DNA of 64,000 bases from Adiantum capillus-veneris (GCA_014529385.2 CM043960.1:117064043-117128042); one strand, 5' to 3'. Numbered from the stretch's first letter, positions 33,812-44,345 are shown. Notes: generated from the letters alone by a model not told the origin. Translations and numbers: made by a program.

Positions 33812-35432
33812 ATGGCAACTTCGGCACCCTCTTCGTCGACAAACGGGGGATCTTTTCCCACCCCTATGGCATTAGAAGGTACTTCTTCGGTCCTTGCTCC
33901 GGCCCCTTCCATTACGGCACCTCCGACTTCCAATTTGGCAATCCACCCCCCAATTCCTCTAACATCATCGTCCGCTTCCTCGGCCCTTGTAATTCCTTTA
34001 AAACCCATCACCCCTCCCGTAGTAATCCTACGTTTCCCGGCTTTACTACAGCGGCAAAACTCATCACTATACCTTCTCCAACGGCAACCTTTTCCACTTC
34101 CTCTAAAAAAACCCTGTTTAGCTCGGAAGAAATCCGCGGCCTCACCGCCAACCTACCTCTTGAGGATCTTGAACAACTTTCCCTTCCCGTGACTAAAAAC
34201 CTCGGCATCGCTAACCCCTCCCGTCACCTCGGCCTCACCAACTCTCCTCAAACCAAACTTGGTAGCATGATCTCCAATAACACTCAAGGAGGCATCCTCA
34301 CTAATCCTCCCCTTGCCTTCCCTTCTCTTTTGGCTCTCTTCCCGCAAGCTCTTCTTCCCTTGCGGGAGTTTCCTCTCCTTTTTCTCCCATTCTACCCGCA
34401 ATCGAAAAGCCCTTGGAGTTTAGTAAGATTGTTTCCCTTTCTTTAGTGGAGTTTAAAGCACTCAACCACAAGCTTAGTAAATCCAAATCGCACGTTTCTC
34501 ATTTGAAAAACCTCCATTCTTTGCAAAAAGCACCACATAGCCTTTGTATGAAGCCGCCTCGCCTTACCATAGAAGACTCTCAAGCTCAGGCACTCTTAAG
34601 AGCCAAGCTTAACGCCCTCAATATCCAATTCCAATTGGATTGCACTAAAGCATACATCCAAGCCCAAGATTTGCTTGTCAATAACCTCCAAAAATCTTTT
34701 GATGAGTACCGCGATCTTGTGGAAGAAAGGTTGGCGGACCTCACCAAAAAGCTGGCACCCATCTCTTTCCCAAGAGTGTAACCCGCGACTTGGGCAAATC
34801 AACTCTTGCTTTGGAAGCAATCCTCCCTCAACGATTTTGATGCACATCTTCAAAATGAAATTCTCCAAGCCCATTTAGCCTCCTCCTTAAGCATAGCGAC
34901 ACACAATGCTAGGAAGAGAACCCAATCCTCCATCTTGGAAGAAGTGGAGTCGTTACCAAAGGAGGAAACGGTGGGAGAATTGGTGCTTCATGAGGTCACA
35001 ACACAAATGAAAAAGCTTCTTTCACCCCCCCGAAAGAAGCCCGCTAACAACTCCCTCCGCTCAAACCACTACAAACCCTCTCCGCCAAAGGTAAACTCAC
35101 ATGGAAATACCTCTCGCCAAACCTTCAAAAAGCCCTCCCCTTTGATTGGAGTCCCCCATGAAAACCTTGCCCATCAACCTTTTAAAAGACCTAAAATCTC
35201 GCCTCCTTTGGGCCACCCCTGCTCTTCTTCCCCCTCTTACAATCCTCCCATTTTAAGCACTCCAAATAACTCCTTCCCATCTTCATCCTCATCCAACATC
35301 ATGCCCTTACCCTCTCTACTCAAAACCCCCAATTATCCCCTCAACTCTCCCACACCACAATCCAAGCCCCTCCACCCTAAGCACAGTTTGCCTAGAACTT
35401 CAAAAAACTTGCAACGGAGGAGAGTGCAGTAG
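33812..35432 (+). pseudogene. PLE ORF1, gag-like, frame-broken
   Basis: From ATG 33812 the likely protein is Ala/Ser/Pro-rich (MATSAPSSSTNGGSFPTP). It changes phase near 34020, changes again near 34345, has a TAA at 34779-34781, then continues in phase to TAG 35430-35432: about 540 codons in all. The middle (about 34560-34760) is strongly helical and charged (a QDLLVNNLQKSFDEYRDLVEE stretch, coiled-coil-like). The C-terminal 130 codons are Ser/Pro/Lys-rich and basic (HQPFKRPKISPP), suggesting nucleic-acid binding. No zinc knuckle. It overlaps the RT frame at a slippery heptamer (35402-35408). I do not recognise a family; a structural RNA-binding role is inference from position and composition. 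Confidence 0.55.
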
Positions 35433-37429
35433 GGAAGGAGCACCCTACCACTTGGGTCCATTTGCTCTTCTCACAAGCCCCTCTCTTTCCCCATATTTGG
35501 ACCCCTCCTCCATGTATATTTCCTCTCCTTTCCCACTCCCCTCACTCGGGTAGGAAACGTTGTAAATTTTGGCTCCCCCTCACTAACCCCCACCTTTTTA
35601 AGATTTTGTCTCTTAGCAAAATTACTACATTCTCCCTTGAGCACAAGGTTACTAACCTCTCCTACCATAATCTCTCCAATCGCCCTCTCTCCCACTCCGA
35701 ACAAAGGCTTGTAGGCCTGGGTCTCAATTACATTCCTCCCTCTCCCCCTCCCCCCCTCTCCTCTTTTCTTCAAGCTTACTCCAATTTAGAAAGAGGTTTA
35801 CAACTCAAATTGTTTTTTAAAAATGAACCCTCTCTTCCTCCCTCCCCTTTCTCTATCTCTAATCCTCTTTGGAATCCTCCCTCTCCCTCCACTTCTCTTA
35901 GCCGAACCTTTGAACTTACATCTTCTCTCCTTAAGAATCTTCTCTCCTCTCTTCCTCCTTTTCACCCTAAACCTCTTTTAATGAATTCCATCTCATCATT
36001 AAGAAAGGATTATAACATCATTGTCAAACCTGCAGATAAGAATTTAGGTCCCGTAATCCTCTCTAGGTCTTGGTATGGTTATGAAGCCTTGCGTCATCTC
36101 ATGGACCCCTTCACCTACTCTAAAATCTCCACACCCCCCTTGCCTTTTGTACACTCCCTCCTTTCCTCTATTGTCCTCAATTACCCTCTTCTTCTCGGCA
36201 ACGAAAGAGCCTTTATCCTCTCCTCCTTACATGAAAACCCAAAACCCTGCCCCTTCTTTCTTTTACCTAAAATCCACAAACCCATCCTCTTCGGCCGTCC
36301 CATCTGCTCATACAAAGGCTACATTTTGGAGAACGCCTCTAAATGGCTCCATGCACAACTTTACCCCATTCTTTTGTCCAAAAGTCAGCACTTGAAGGAC
36401 TCTCACTCTCTGATATTAGACCTAGCTTCTACTTCTTTTCCTCCCAACATTATCATTTTCACCTTTGATGTGGAGTCTTTGTATCCCAGTATCCCCATTA
36501 AAGATGGCCTCTTTGCCCTTAAGCATTCCATTAAGGGTGTCTTCCCTTCCCCTAAGATCCACTTCATTTTGTCCCTAGCCTCTCTTATCCTCAACCACCA
36601 TTATCTCTCTTTCAATGGACAATTTTGGCACCAAATTAAGGGCACCGCTATGGGGTCAAACTTTGCGGTTGTTTATGCCTGCCTCTTTCTTTGCTTTTTA
36701 GTAGAGGGCATGAATCTCCTTTCTTCCCCTTCCCTTCTCTACTTCAAGAGATTTGTAGATGATGCCTTTGGAGTATGGGACGGTCCGCTCTCTAGCCTAA
36801 ACAAGCTCCTCCAAAAGTATGGATATCCTCTCCAAGAACATATCAAAATCTCCGTTACGACATCCTCGCAAGAAGCTTGTATTCTAGATATTCATTTCTT
36901 CAAGGGACCCTCTTTTGGTGCTTATGGATTCTTAGATACCCATTGCTACCAAAAAAGCCTTAATTCCTACAACTACATCCCTTGGCAATCTTGGCACCCT
37001 ACACACCAAAAGATCGCTTTTATTCTCTCAAATCTTAGGAGATACATTATTAGAGAAAGCTCCCTTTCAGGCTTTATCTCCATTCGTAACCTCTTTTTTG
37101 CTAGGCTAAGAACAAAGGGTTATCCCTCTCCCCTCTTGGAAGCTTGCTTCCTATACCTTTCCTGCAACCTGAGACCCTCTCTCCTCCAATCTGTGTCCAA
37201 AACCAAACCCGCTCCAACCATCATCAAAATTCCTTTCTCACCTCTAATACGCCATCTCAGTTTGTCCCGTTCCATTATCAAACCCCTCACTAAACTTCTT
37301 AAATCCAACACCGAACTCGCACATTTACCTAAACCTTTGATATGTTGGACTAATGCACCCAATCTTGGCACTTTGCTCTCTAAACCCTCCCCCCATAAAA
37401 AAGAAGTTCCACCTTCCATTTTTGACTAA
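35396..37429 (+). CDS. Penelope-like reverse transcriptase
   Basis: The frame is open to TAA at 37429. It has no early ATG: from TTG 35462 the 655 codons first meet Met at about codon 174, so expression probably needs fusion to ORF1. Numbering from 35462: N-terminal VTNLSYHNLS/VGLGLNYIP motif (about 63-91), IIVKPADKNLG (about 186-196), FLLPKIHKP with GRPI (about 270-285), catalytic DVESLYPSI (336-344), KGTAMGS (393-399) and RFVDD (430-434), LDIHF (near 480), then the thumb. These are PLE-specific forms of RT motifs. The protein ends shortly after NLGTLLSK, where nuclease-bearing PLEs continue into a Cys-rich linker and GIY-YIG domain; none follows in any frame. It resembles nuclease-lacking PLEs in layout. 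The reading frame is intact, unlike ORF1. Confidence 0.9.
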   Translation, partial: NFKKLATEESAVGKEHPTTWVHLLFSQAPLFPHIWTPPPCIFPLLSHSPHSGRKRCKFWLPLTNPHLFKILSLSKITTFSLEHKVTNLSYHNLSNRPLSHSEQRLVGLGLNYIPPSPPPPLSSFLQAYSNLERGLQLKLFFKNEPSLPPSPFSISNPLWNPPSPSTSLSRTFELTSSLLKNLLSSLPPFHPKPLLMNSISSLRKDYNIIVKPADKNLGPVILSRSWYGYEALRHLMDPFTYSKISTPPLPFVHSLLSSIVLNYPLLLGNERAFILSSLHENPKPCPFFLLPKIHKPILFGRPICSYKGYILENASKWLHAQLYPILLSKSQHLKDSHSLILDLASTSFPPNIIIFTFDVESLYPSIPIKDGLFALKHSIKGVFPSPKIHFILSLASLILNHHYLSFNGQFWHQIKGTAMGSNFAVVYACLFLCFLVEGMNLLSSPSLLYFKRFVDDAFGVWDGPLSSLNKLLQKYGYPLQEHIKISVTTSSQEACILDIHFFKGPSFGAYGFLDTHCYQKSLNSYNYIPWQSWHPTHQKIAFILSNLRRYIIRESSLSGFISIRNLFFARLRTKGYPSPLLEACFLYLSCNLRPSLLQSVSKTKPAPTIIKIPFSPLIRHLSLSRSIIKPLTKLLKSNTELAHLPKPLICWTNAPNLGTLLSKPSPHKKEVPPSIFD
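35402..35408 (+). promoter_or_regulatory. Candidate -1 ribosomal frameshift site between PLE ORF1 and RT
   Basis: A AAA AAC in the phase required by the ORF1 frame (TCA AAA AAC). A -1 shift leads into CTT GCA ACG..., the RT frame, which is open from about 35396. The ORF1 stop is 22 nt further on. A stem GTAGGG/CCCTAC (35429-35434 with 35443-35448), extended by GTG/CAC across a 2-nt bulge, lies 15-20 nt downstream. The spacer is longer than usual. Confidence 0.5.
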
Positions 37430-37718
37430 GCCCTGCCTCAGCTTACTTCGTTAATCTTTGACCTCTTGGTCATGTGCAACCCCTCTAAATTACTACACCC
37501 ATTTCCTAGACAGAGTCAACATACTTGGATTTTTTCCTTTTTTGTACATGTTTTACCACTCTCTCCCTTTCCCTCCCTTTTTTGTATGGTACCCACTTAA
37601 AGAGTGGTCACAATCTCTCCTTCAATGGGTACTACCCCTCTTTAATACAGTACCTGATGTAGTTTTTGTTGAAGCCACACCTCACTATATATACCCCCTC
37701 CATAACCTCCTATTGTTT

Positions 37719-37765
37719 ACATCACTGAAGAGCTTATTAAGCGAAACACGTTTGGTGTATACATG
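37719..37765 (+). ncRNA. Candidate hammerhead ribozyme, copy 2
   Basis: Identical to 28706-28752: CTGAAGA at 37725, then stem II, GAAA, short stem III, and UA with predicted cleavage after 37759. It sits 296 bp after the RT stop. Confidence 0.6.
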
Positions 37766-38107
37766 CCTTTGCTTCTACAAACCCACCCCCCCGCCCATCT
37801 CTTAGTCTCTATCTTCTCTTGCAAGTTTCGCTCGCTTTGATTTCTTTTTATTGCATTATTTTAAGACCAAAACCATAGGATGGCTGCATGGGCATGATCT
37901 ACATGATTTATTGAGTGCAGGAGAAAGGTTTCATCTCAACTGGGTGAGAAAATTGGGTTTTAAGCAGACTTTAGCATTTTTGACTGAAAAGGGCTAGGAT
38001 AGCTAAAATTGGGGTCTTTTGAAATCCAAACTAAAATCTAAGTATAGCACTGGGTTTCTGACATCAAGGGGAAGCTGTGGCTCAAGTTTGGGGTCAAACA
38101 GATCATT

Positions 38108-38535
38108 TAGACATCCTACGCGTAGGATGTGTTCTGTGTGATTTAGCTCTCCAAATCCAACTTTGAGCATACCAAAGTGATCAGCACCTTAAGACGAGTC
38201 TGTGGAACTTGCATTTGAAGCAATTTTGAGCAGTTAGACATACTATGTGTAGGATGTCTATTGCATAAAATTGAAGTCAAAAATTGACTGTAGACATAGC
38301 AGGGTGTTGTATAGCCTGAGGCAAGCCTCCTAGTCAATTTTGGTCCAAATTGGAGTTGATTTGATTGGTCAAACCAACATCAGGCTGCTGGAACAGATTT
38401 CTTATCAATTGACCAGCTTATAGGTGTCCAAATCAAAAAGTAAAAACAGTTGTGGACTCAGCACATCAAGGGAATCTATAGTGCAAAATCTAGCCAAAAC
38501 AAAGCAGGTAGACATCCTACGCGTAGGATGTCTAC
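38108..38535. repeat. Three leader palindromes, copy 2
   Basis: At 38108-38130, 38235-38260 and 38508-38535 (the last a perfect 28 bp), matching those at 29095, 29222 and 29495. Confidence 0.95.
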
Positions 38536-38954
38536 AGGGGCTTAGTGAAGTGAAAAGCTGACTGTGGACATAGAGTCATGTTCCAATTGACTTAAGAGTT
38601 CCAAAACTTCTTTTAGAAGTGAAATTGGACCTTGTTCGACCTTTTGACGGAGCAAAGACGGAATTAAGACTTTCCCTGTAAACTGACTAACATTCGAGTG
38701 AAGTACAGTTCCAGATTAACAAACCTAACAAAAAAACATCCGAAGCGTATAAAATATAGTAGTGGTTGAGGTTAACCCTCCAGTTATACCAATCATTACT
38801 ATGACCACCTCTAGCGATTAAATGCTTTGATTCAATTGCCGAAATTAAACGCTTGTGTACAGGTATATTCAGCGGCGGCAAGGCAAGAAGTTGTGCAAAA
38901 ACTGATCCTTTGCCAGGTGAGTGGTTGGATTTGTGATAAATTGCATTGCTAAGT

Positions 38955-40029
38955 TTGATGAATTTAAGATCAAGAAGACACATTCTTAGAGATCAAAAAG
39001 TGGCAGGTGATCAAGGTAGCTTAGTGTCCACCAAGGAGAGTGTAACTCAGGCAAGGCTAGATCCATTAGCACCGATCATTGAGGAGGGTAGTGATACTGA
39101 CACTTCATCAGATAAGTCTTTCTTCATGATGGGTGGTCAACTGCCAGGAGGTTTCTCCGATGAAGGACCAATGCTAGGAGGAAGTACCTCCCAAAACACT
39201 TTGAACGATGCCAAGTTCACTATAATCTTCTTAGAAGGAACAAAATCTAGGGGAGCCCTAGTTTATTCTGACTATCGAGGACGCAAGTGTATTTGTATAG
39301 AAGAAAGACCTGATCAAAGACTGGAGATAATTCCAGTCTATGATGATGGAGATAGATTCCGAGACGAAAAGGGGAACCACTATCTGATAGTTAGTAACCC
39401 TGAGGATTACAACAGATATGGAGATAATGTGGCAAGAGGAAAAATGGTTTCAGAAACTCAAGAACCGCCTCCAAAAATTGATCGACCTGGAGCTCTTTTT
39501 ATGTATGATAAACAAACAACCAGGGTCTCTACCTATAATGAGAATGTGGGAACTTACAAGCATGAGAGCGAGGGAGTAGTCTCTTATTTTCGATGCAAAG
39601 AACCCTACCCAAATCAATTAAGCAAAGACAAAGTTCTTTACTTATTCTCTTATGAAATTGCTATGAGGAAGGATATCATTTTTGTTTTGATAGGTACGGA
39701 CGAGAATACAAATGTATTCTCCCAGAGGAGGTAGAAAAGGCAACAGTTCCAAAAACATCAACATATGCCCCCGAAGAAGTGTCAAGGTTCACCTATACCC
39801 CTAGCAAGTCAACAAATCCATTTTCAGAAGAGTACAATGTGACCTCACATTCTAACCAACAACAAACTTTCAACTACCAGAACCAACAAGCAACCCAACC
39901 ATCATCACAGGCATGGCTTCGACAAAGTGCAACATTAGAACAAGACCGAAACCGAGATGGTTATCGAGCCGCACGAGGGCTAAGAGATTTACAAGAACCA
40001 CCACCTTGCTTGCCTCAAATTCTTCAATG
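38955..40029 (+). pseudogene. Gypsy 5' ORF (upstream part of gag?), copy 2
   Basis: ATG 38955 gives MNLRSRRHILRDQKVAGDQG. The frame runs to 39734 as an acidic, Gly/Ser-rich then globular protein (KGNHYLIVSNPEDYNRYGD; PGALFMYDKQTTRVSTYNE). A one-base phase change near 39690, shared by both copies, restores a sensible continuation (FDRYGREYKCILPEEVEKA, then RFTYTPSKSTNPF). That ends in a Gln-rich stretch and YRAARGLRDLQEPPP near 40020, where the strand of coding switches. About 350 residues can be followed. Tat-lineage elements often carry such an extra 5' ORF; I cannot name the domain. Confidence 0.55.
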
Positions 40030-41832
40030 GGAGGTAAGATCTCATTTTTCTCTTTTCTCATGCTATTTATTTGGTGGCTCACCCTGTTAGCTTCGTTGGC
40101 ATCACGGATTTGCTTCCGCAGGTCATCTAGACCGTTACAATCCTTACCCATTTCTACCAATGTTTTAAGTTGGAAACCATCAATTGTCTTATCTGTTGTA
40201 TTTGGCACTATGGTTGCCGCAGTGTGTGAGCTTAGACTAGCTAGATCCTCTAACCATCCTAATCTATCCTTTGTGTGTTTTAACTCCTCAGATAGAGCCA
40301 TTTTCTCTCGTTCTCTCCTGGCTTTTATACGCGCCTTTCTAGCTTTCCAAGTTCTTCTCTGATTTTTCATTTCTGCACTTGGGGAATTGGTCTTTGGCTC
40401 TTCAATTATGGGTTCATTTGTCATTCTTTGAGCTTGGGCTCGTGTCACTGCCTGAATAGGTATTACTGTTTTGTTTTCTGACCCTCCACTGGAAGGCACT
40501 GCTTCCAGCATGTTCAAGGTAGTTTTTGCTCCTTTGCTCATGTTCTTAGGGCAATCATGAATCAAATGAGTAATTCCACACTCGGTGCAATATGCGTTGA
40601 CTCTAATGATTTCATCATGAGGACAGTCTCTTAGCCAATGGTCTCCACCACACTTGTAGCAGGGTCCCTTAGGCTGTTGAGGTGCTCCTTGAGCTCCTCT
40701 TTGTTGGTATGCATGTCTCTGCCCACCCATGCCTCCGTTGGCTATGAACAACAGTGTTCATTCATCCAAGCTATATCTTCCTTCTCTTACTGCTTGTGCA
40801 GTTGTTGGTGGTCCTGTACTTCCCATCATGCTCAAAGTTCTGGCATTGGGGGTTCTTCCGATGGATAATAGACAGGATTTGTAGCATATCCATTGGAATC
40901 TTTGTAATATGCATGCATAGGTACCAAAGCCTTCTCTCCTGGTTCATTTACTGTTGGTGTGTATCTTATGCCGACTGGTCGTAATCCTAGTAGGGGTGGT
41001 TGTTGCCCCAATACTGGTTGTGGTCTTTCTACACCTACAGGTCCTGGTAGGTTGCCTGCTTGATACCTAGGCATTGGTGGAAGTTGAGGAGATGCTACCT
41101 GAGCCTGGGGAGCATAAGGTCGCTCTCTCATATATCCCTTGTTATAATAACATTCCTCTGTCACATGGTTTGTCCATTTTTGTTCAATAGCACACCACTT
41201 TGGCTGTTTAGCCTGAGGTTTGGTATACATATTAATCTTTTTTAGTACTTTCTCTACAAGCTGCTCATGGCTTACAGCTACTTATCCTTTCGGTGTTGTC
41301 TCAGCGGAATTGCTTCCACTTTGTTGTGAGGATGAATCGTCATCAAGATCCTTGAATTCACCCTCCTTATAGACTGCAAAATTGTCTACAAGGTAAAGAG
41401 CCTCCTTAGTTAACTCATTTAACGTCGTGCTCCTCTTCAGATGTAAGTCCTTCTGGATATCTACGTTCCTTAGTCCTTGAATAAATATAAGCATAAGTCT
41501 GGGTTGAGTTGGCAGTCCTTCCACAGGGCAGAACTTCACATATCTTTTTAGTCGCAGGGCTACCTTTCGCATAGATTCCCCCTCTTTTTTTTTGAATTTA
41601 TGGATTTGTGAGACTGTATTATGAGCTATCCTCCTTTGTGATAATTCCTTAATAAACTCGTCAAACACCTCCTCCATAGATTCAAAGTCTCTACGCTCCA
41701 CAGAGTCAAACCAAGTAGCAGCATCCTCCTCTAGGGTAAGTCCAAACCCTGCAAATTGGGTAGGGAAGTCTAACACCTCTTCATCTCTAATTACACACAC
41801 AAAGGCTGCTACATGATCCCTAGGATCTTTGT
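40030..41832 (-). pseudogene. Gypsy gag, inverted (main part, copy 2)
   Basis: Read on the minus strand from 41832: capsid part with DPRDHVAAFVCVIRDEE, DAATWFDSVERRDFESMEEVF, and MRKVALRLKRYVKFCPVEGLP, typical Retrotrans_gag. A Pro/Gln-rich linker follows (41230-40832). Then a double zinc knuckle, CYKCGGDHWLRDC and a second CTECGITHLIHDC (about 40655-40550), and a basic/charged tail to NEILPP near 40030. A stop interrupts after TTPKG (near 41282) and there are more stops near 40751-40832. The N-terminal part continues beyond Copia-1 at 47302-47620. The orientation is opposite to protease-RT-integrase. Confidence 0.85.
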
Positions 41833-42022
41833 TGTTGGGGTATAAAGCCCAATGTGGTCGCCCAGGTAAGTGGGCGGGCCGCCAGGTATGTACACATATT
41901 CTTTTGTAAAAACCTAATAAACTCACCATGCTCTACACATTACAGTAGAGCGAGTTCACCATATCGTCGTGCTCTTCTTCTCGCACTCTCTCTCGCGTCG
42001 CACTTTCGCTCGTACTCCTTCA
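41833..42022 (+). mobile_element. Copia-1 5' LTR
   Basis: 190 bp, TGTTGGGG...CTTCA. A TATAAA lies only about 9 bp from the left end, so the U3 upstream of it is almost absent; promoter function would have to use flanking DNA or another site. Confidence 0.93.
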
Positions 42023-42024
42023 AC

Positions 42025-42036
42025 TGGTATCAGAGC
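42025..42036 (+). promoter_or_regulatory. Copia-1 primer-binding site
   Basis: TGGTATCAGAGC two bases after the LTR end; initiator tRNA-Met type. Confidence 0.95.
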
Positions 42037-43107
42037 TCAGATCGAGGCTCGGGGCAGCACTGTAGGAGGCTAGAGTCACCAGCTCAGGTTGGAGTGAAAT
42101 TCGACAGGCAAAGACACGGCCCCAAATCTCGTGGGAGCGCCCGAAGGTCTTGGTGTGCTCAGAATTTCATTCTGAGGTCATCTCAGTCACCGTTCGGCTT
42201 CGACAAAGGTCTGCGCAGGCCATTTTCGACTACGTGGTCTCGGCGGGTGCAGATCCGACTCTGCAAATTTGGGGTTTTCGGCCTACGACTGCAGGTGCTG
42301 AGGATATCGACACTCCCAGAATGTTGATTTGTGGCTGTCTACACATCGAAGGACAGCTCACAGTTCTTGGAGGCGTGTCACATTCGACACGGGCGCATCT
42401 ACACACAGACTGTAGGCGACATCCACTAGTTCATCAGGTAGCTTGTGTTCGCTGCTTGATATTTCAGATTTCATCCTGACATTGCAGGTACTTCCACATG
42501 GGATGTATTGTCAGAGATGATGTATGTCTGTTGAGGGTTTGCTGGCTGTGAGACACGCAGCAAACAACCGCCGCAGCGGTTACAGCATACAGTGGGAAAT
42601 TTGTGGATTTATGACTTTGTGGGAAGTCTCTGTACTGTCAGATTTATTGCAGCCTTTGTTGACGGTCGAGTGAGGTTTTATTGAGCTGGGGGATTCTCGA
42701 ATGTTGAGATCCTTTCGGTGATACAGGTCTTGGAGCGATCCCTCGAGCACCCTTACATAGGCAACTAGGATGTATTGACTGTGAGTTAGACAGTTGGGAT
42801 TGCATCTTTGCTTTACTGCCGTTGAGGCATTGTCGCAGTCTATGCTTACAGGACAGTGACAAGACAGTCAGAGACAGTACAGGTGCAGGACAGGTTTACC
42901 CACAGCTTACAGTGTCAGAGAGATAGTGTTTTTGAGCTGTTTTTGAGTACACCAGAGCCATTTTACCAAGGAGACTCTGCCAAAATTTATGCAGAATCTG
43001 AAGCTTTTTTGGTTCATTTGACAGGTTGATATTGGTTCAGAGATCAGTTTACAGGGGAAACTCTGCCAAATTTTTCCCAGGAAAGTAAACCACTTTGAAG
43101 CATAGCT
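42037..43107 (+). other. Copia-1 untranslated leader
   Basis: About 1.07 kb without a sustained coding frame before the gag ATG at 43108. Frames at 41854-42327 and 42150-42479 overlap the LTR and show no domain. Confidence 0.7.
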
Positions 43108-44345
43108 ATGGCTGGATCACAGGACACTGCTCTTTACAATATCAAGAAGCTGGATGGAACCAATTTCCCATTGTGGAAGAAGCAGATTTGGCACGTGTTG
43201 GTACAAAAGAAGCAGATAAAACCTATAAAGAAGGGATAAAACCAGAAGATATGGACGAAGATGAATGGAGCGAAATGGATGAATTGTCACTTTCTACCAT
43301 TATGCTCACTTTGGCAGAAAGCATTTACTTCAATGTAGCAGACGAGATGTTGGCTTATCAAGCATGGTTAAAGCTGAGTGGTCTTTATGAGAAGCAGAGT
43401 GCAGCTTCACAGGTATACTGGCTTAAGAAGCTTGTTGACTTGAAGATGAAAGAAGGGACACCTATGTCCAATCATCTGAATGAATTCAACACAATCTATA
43501 GTCAGTTGTCAGCTCAAGGTGTCGAGTTTGATGAACCTGTTAGAGCTATGTTCCTGCTGATCACATTGCCGGAAAGTTGGGACACTTTTCGCACAGCTTT
43601 GAGTAATTCTGCACCTCCAGATGGTTTGAACATAGCAGGTGTAGAAGGAAGTCTGCTTACTGAAGAAACCAATAGAAAGACAATGGACAAAGGCAAAGGA
43701 ACAACCTTAGTTGTCAGGGGAAGGACCAAAGAAAAGTACAAAGGTGGAAAGAGGAATCAGTCTCGTAGCAAGTCCCGCAGTGCTAAAGGCAAGAGTGATA
43801 GAGAATGCTACCATTGTGGCAAGAAGGGTCACATGAAAAGAAACTGCAGAGAATGGAAAGCAGAAAAAGGCAAAGAGAAAGCTGAAGACCATGGTGAGAA
43901 GAACAAGTCCTCAGTGAAGATTCAAGAAATAAATGTGACAAACACTGTTGCAGAGGATGACAGTATAGTGTCAGGAGACATCTACTTCTTGAAGAATACA
44001 ATGGACTCAGCTCTTCTTACAGCATGTGATGGAAATGCACTGAGTGACTGGATTATAGACTCAAGGGCATCACTTCATGTGTCTCCAAACAAGGAGTGGT
44101 TTACCTCTTATGTGACCACTAAAGATCATGTTCGGCTAGGCAATGGGCAGACATGTGAGATCTTAGGTGTTGGAGATGTTCAATTGAAGTTTCAGAATGG
44201 CTCTTCTTTCACGCTGAAGAATGTGAGACATGTTCCCGCAATTACAAAGAGCTTGATCAGCACAGTTTTACTTGATGATTCTGGCTGTAGCACATGGAGT
44301 AAATTCTGGAGGACTTTACATGATTTATGTATCAAATGTCTCTAA
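43108..44345 (+). pseudogene. Copia-1 gag and protease part
   Basis: ATG 43108 reads MAGSQDTALYNIKKLDGTNF (Copia gag N-terminus). A phase change near 43230 leads into the 43095-44345 frame: gag helices (AYQAWLKLSGLYEKQSAASQ), a zinc knuckle CYHCGKKGHMKRNC (about 43807-43848), then the protease region with IIDSRASLHVSPNKEW. The catalytic DSG triplet is DSR, so protease would be inactive. The LISTVLLDDSG segment ends in a deletion near 44285. Confidence 0.92.

Larger units (their letters stand above)
32381..37860 (+). mobile_element. Penelope-like element with ORF1, RT and hammerhead
   Basis: Sequence begins abruptly at 32381 after the duplicated block. It contains a 1.4-kb 5' region with a poly-C run, ORF1 (33812-35432), RT (35396-37429) and a 3' region with a hammerhead core (37719-37765). 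No GIY-YIG nuclease is seen before or after the RT. No LTRs and no target duplication are visible; both ends are therefore approximate. The RT identity is secure. The full-length status is inferred because this is the only copy that reaches the N-terminus. Confidence 0.75.
36160..41350 (+). repeat. 5.2-kb duplicated block, copy 2
   Basis: Partner of 27147-32380. The left edge is internal to the PLE RT frame; the right edge lies in inverted gag at CATCAAGATC. The sequence beyond both edges is unique to this copy and is the natural continuation of RT (left) and gag (right), so this is the parental arrangement. Confidence 0.95.

Noticed and set aside
37430-37805. GIY-YIG endonuclease after the PLE RT
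   Set aside because: No frame gives a GIY/YIG pair, the Cys-rich linker or the Arg/His/Glu pattern; the 115-codon frame at 37458 is hydrophobic and Pro-rich without these residues.
32381-37900. Telomere-repeat capture by the PLE, as in nuclease-lacking families
   Set aside because: Only single AACCCT-like words occur, with no CCCTAAA or TTTAGGG array.
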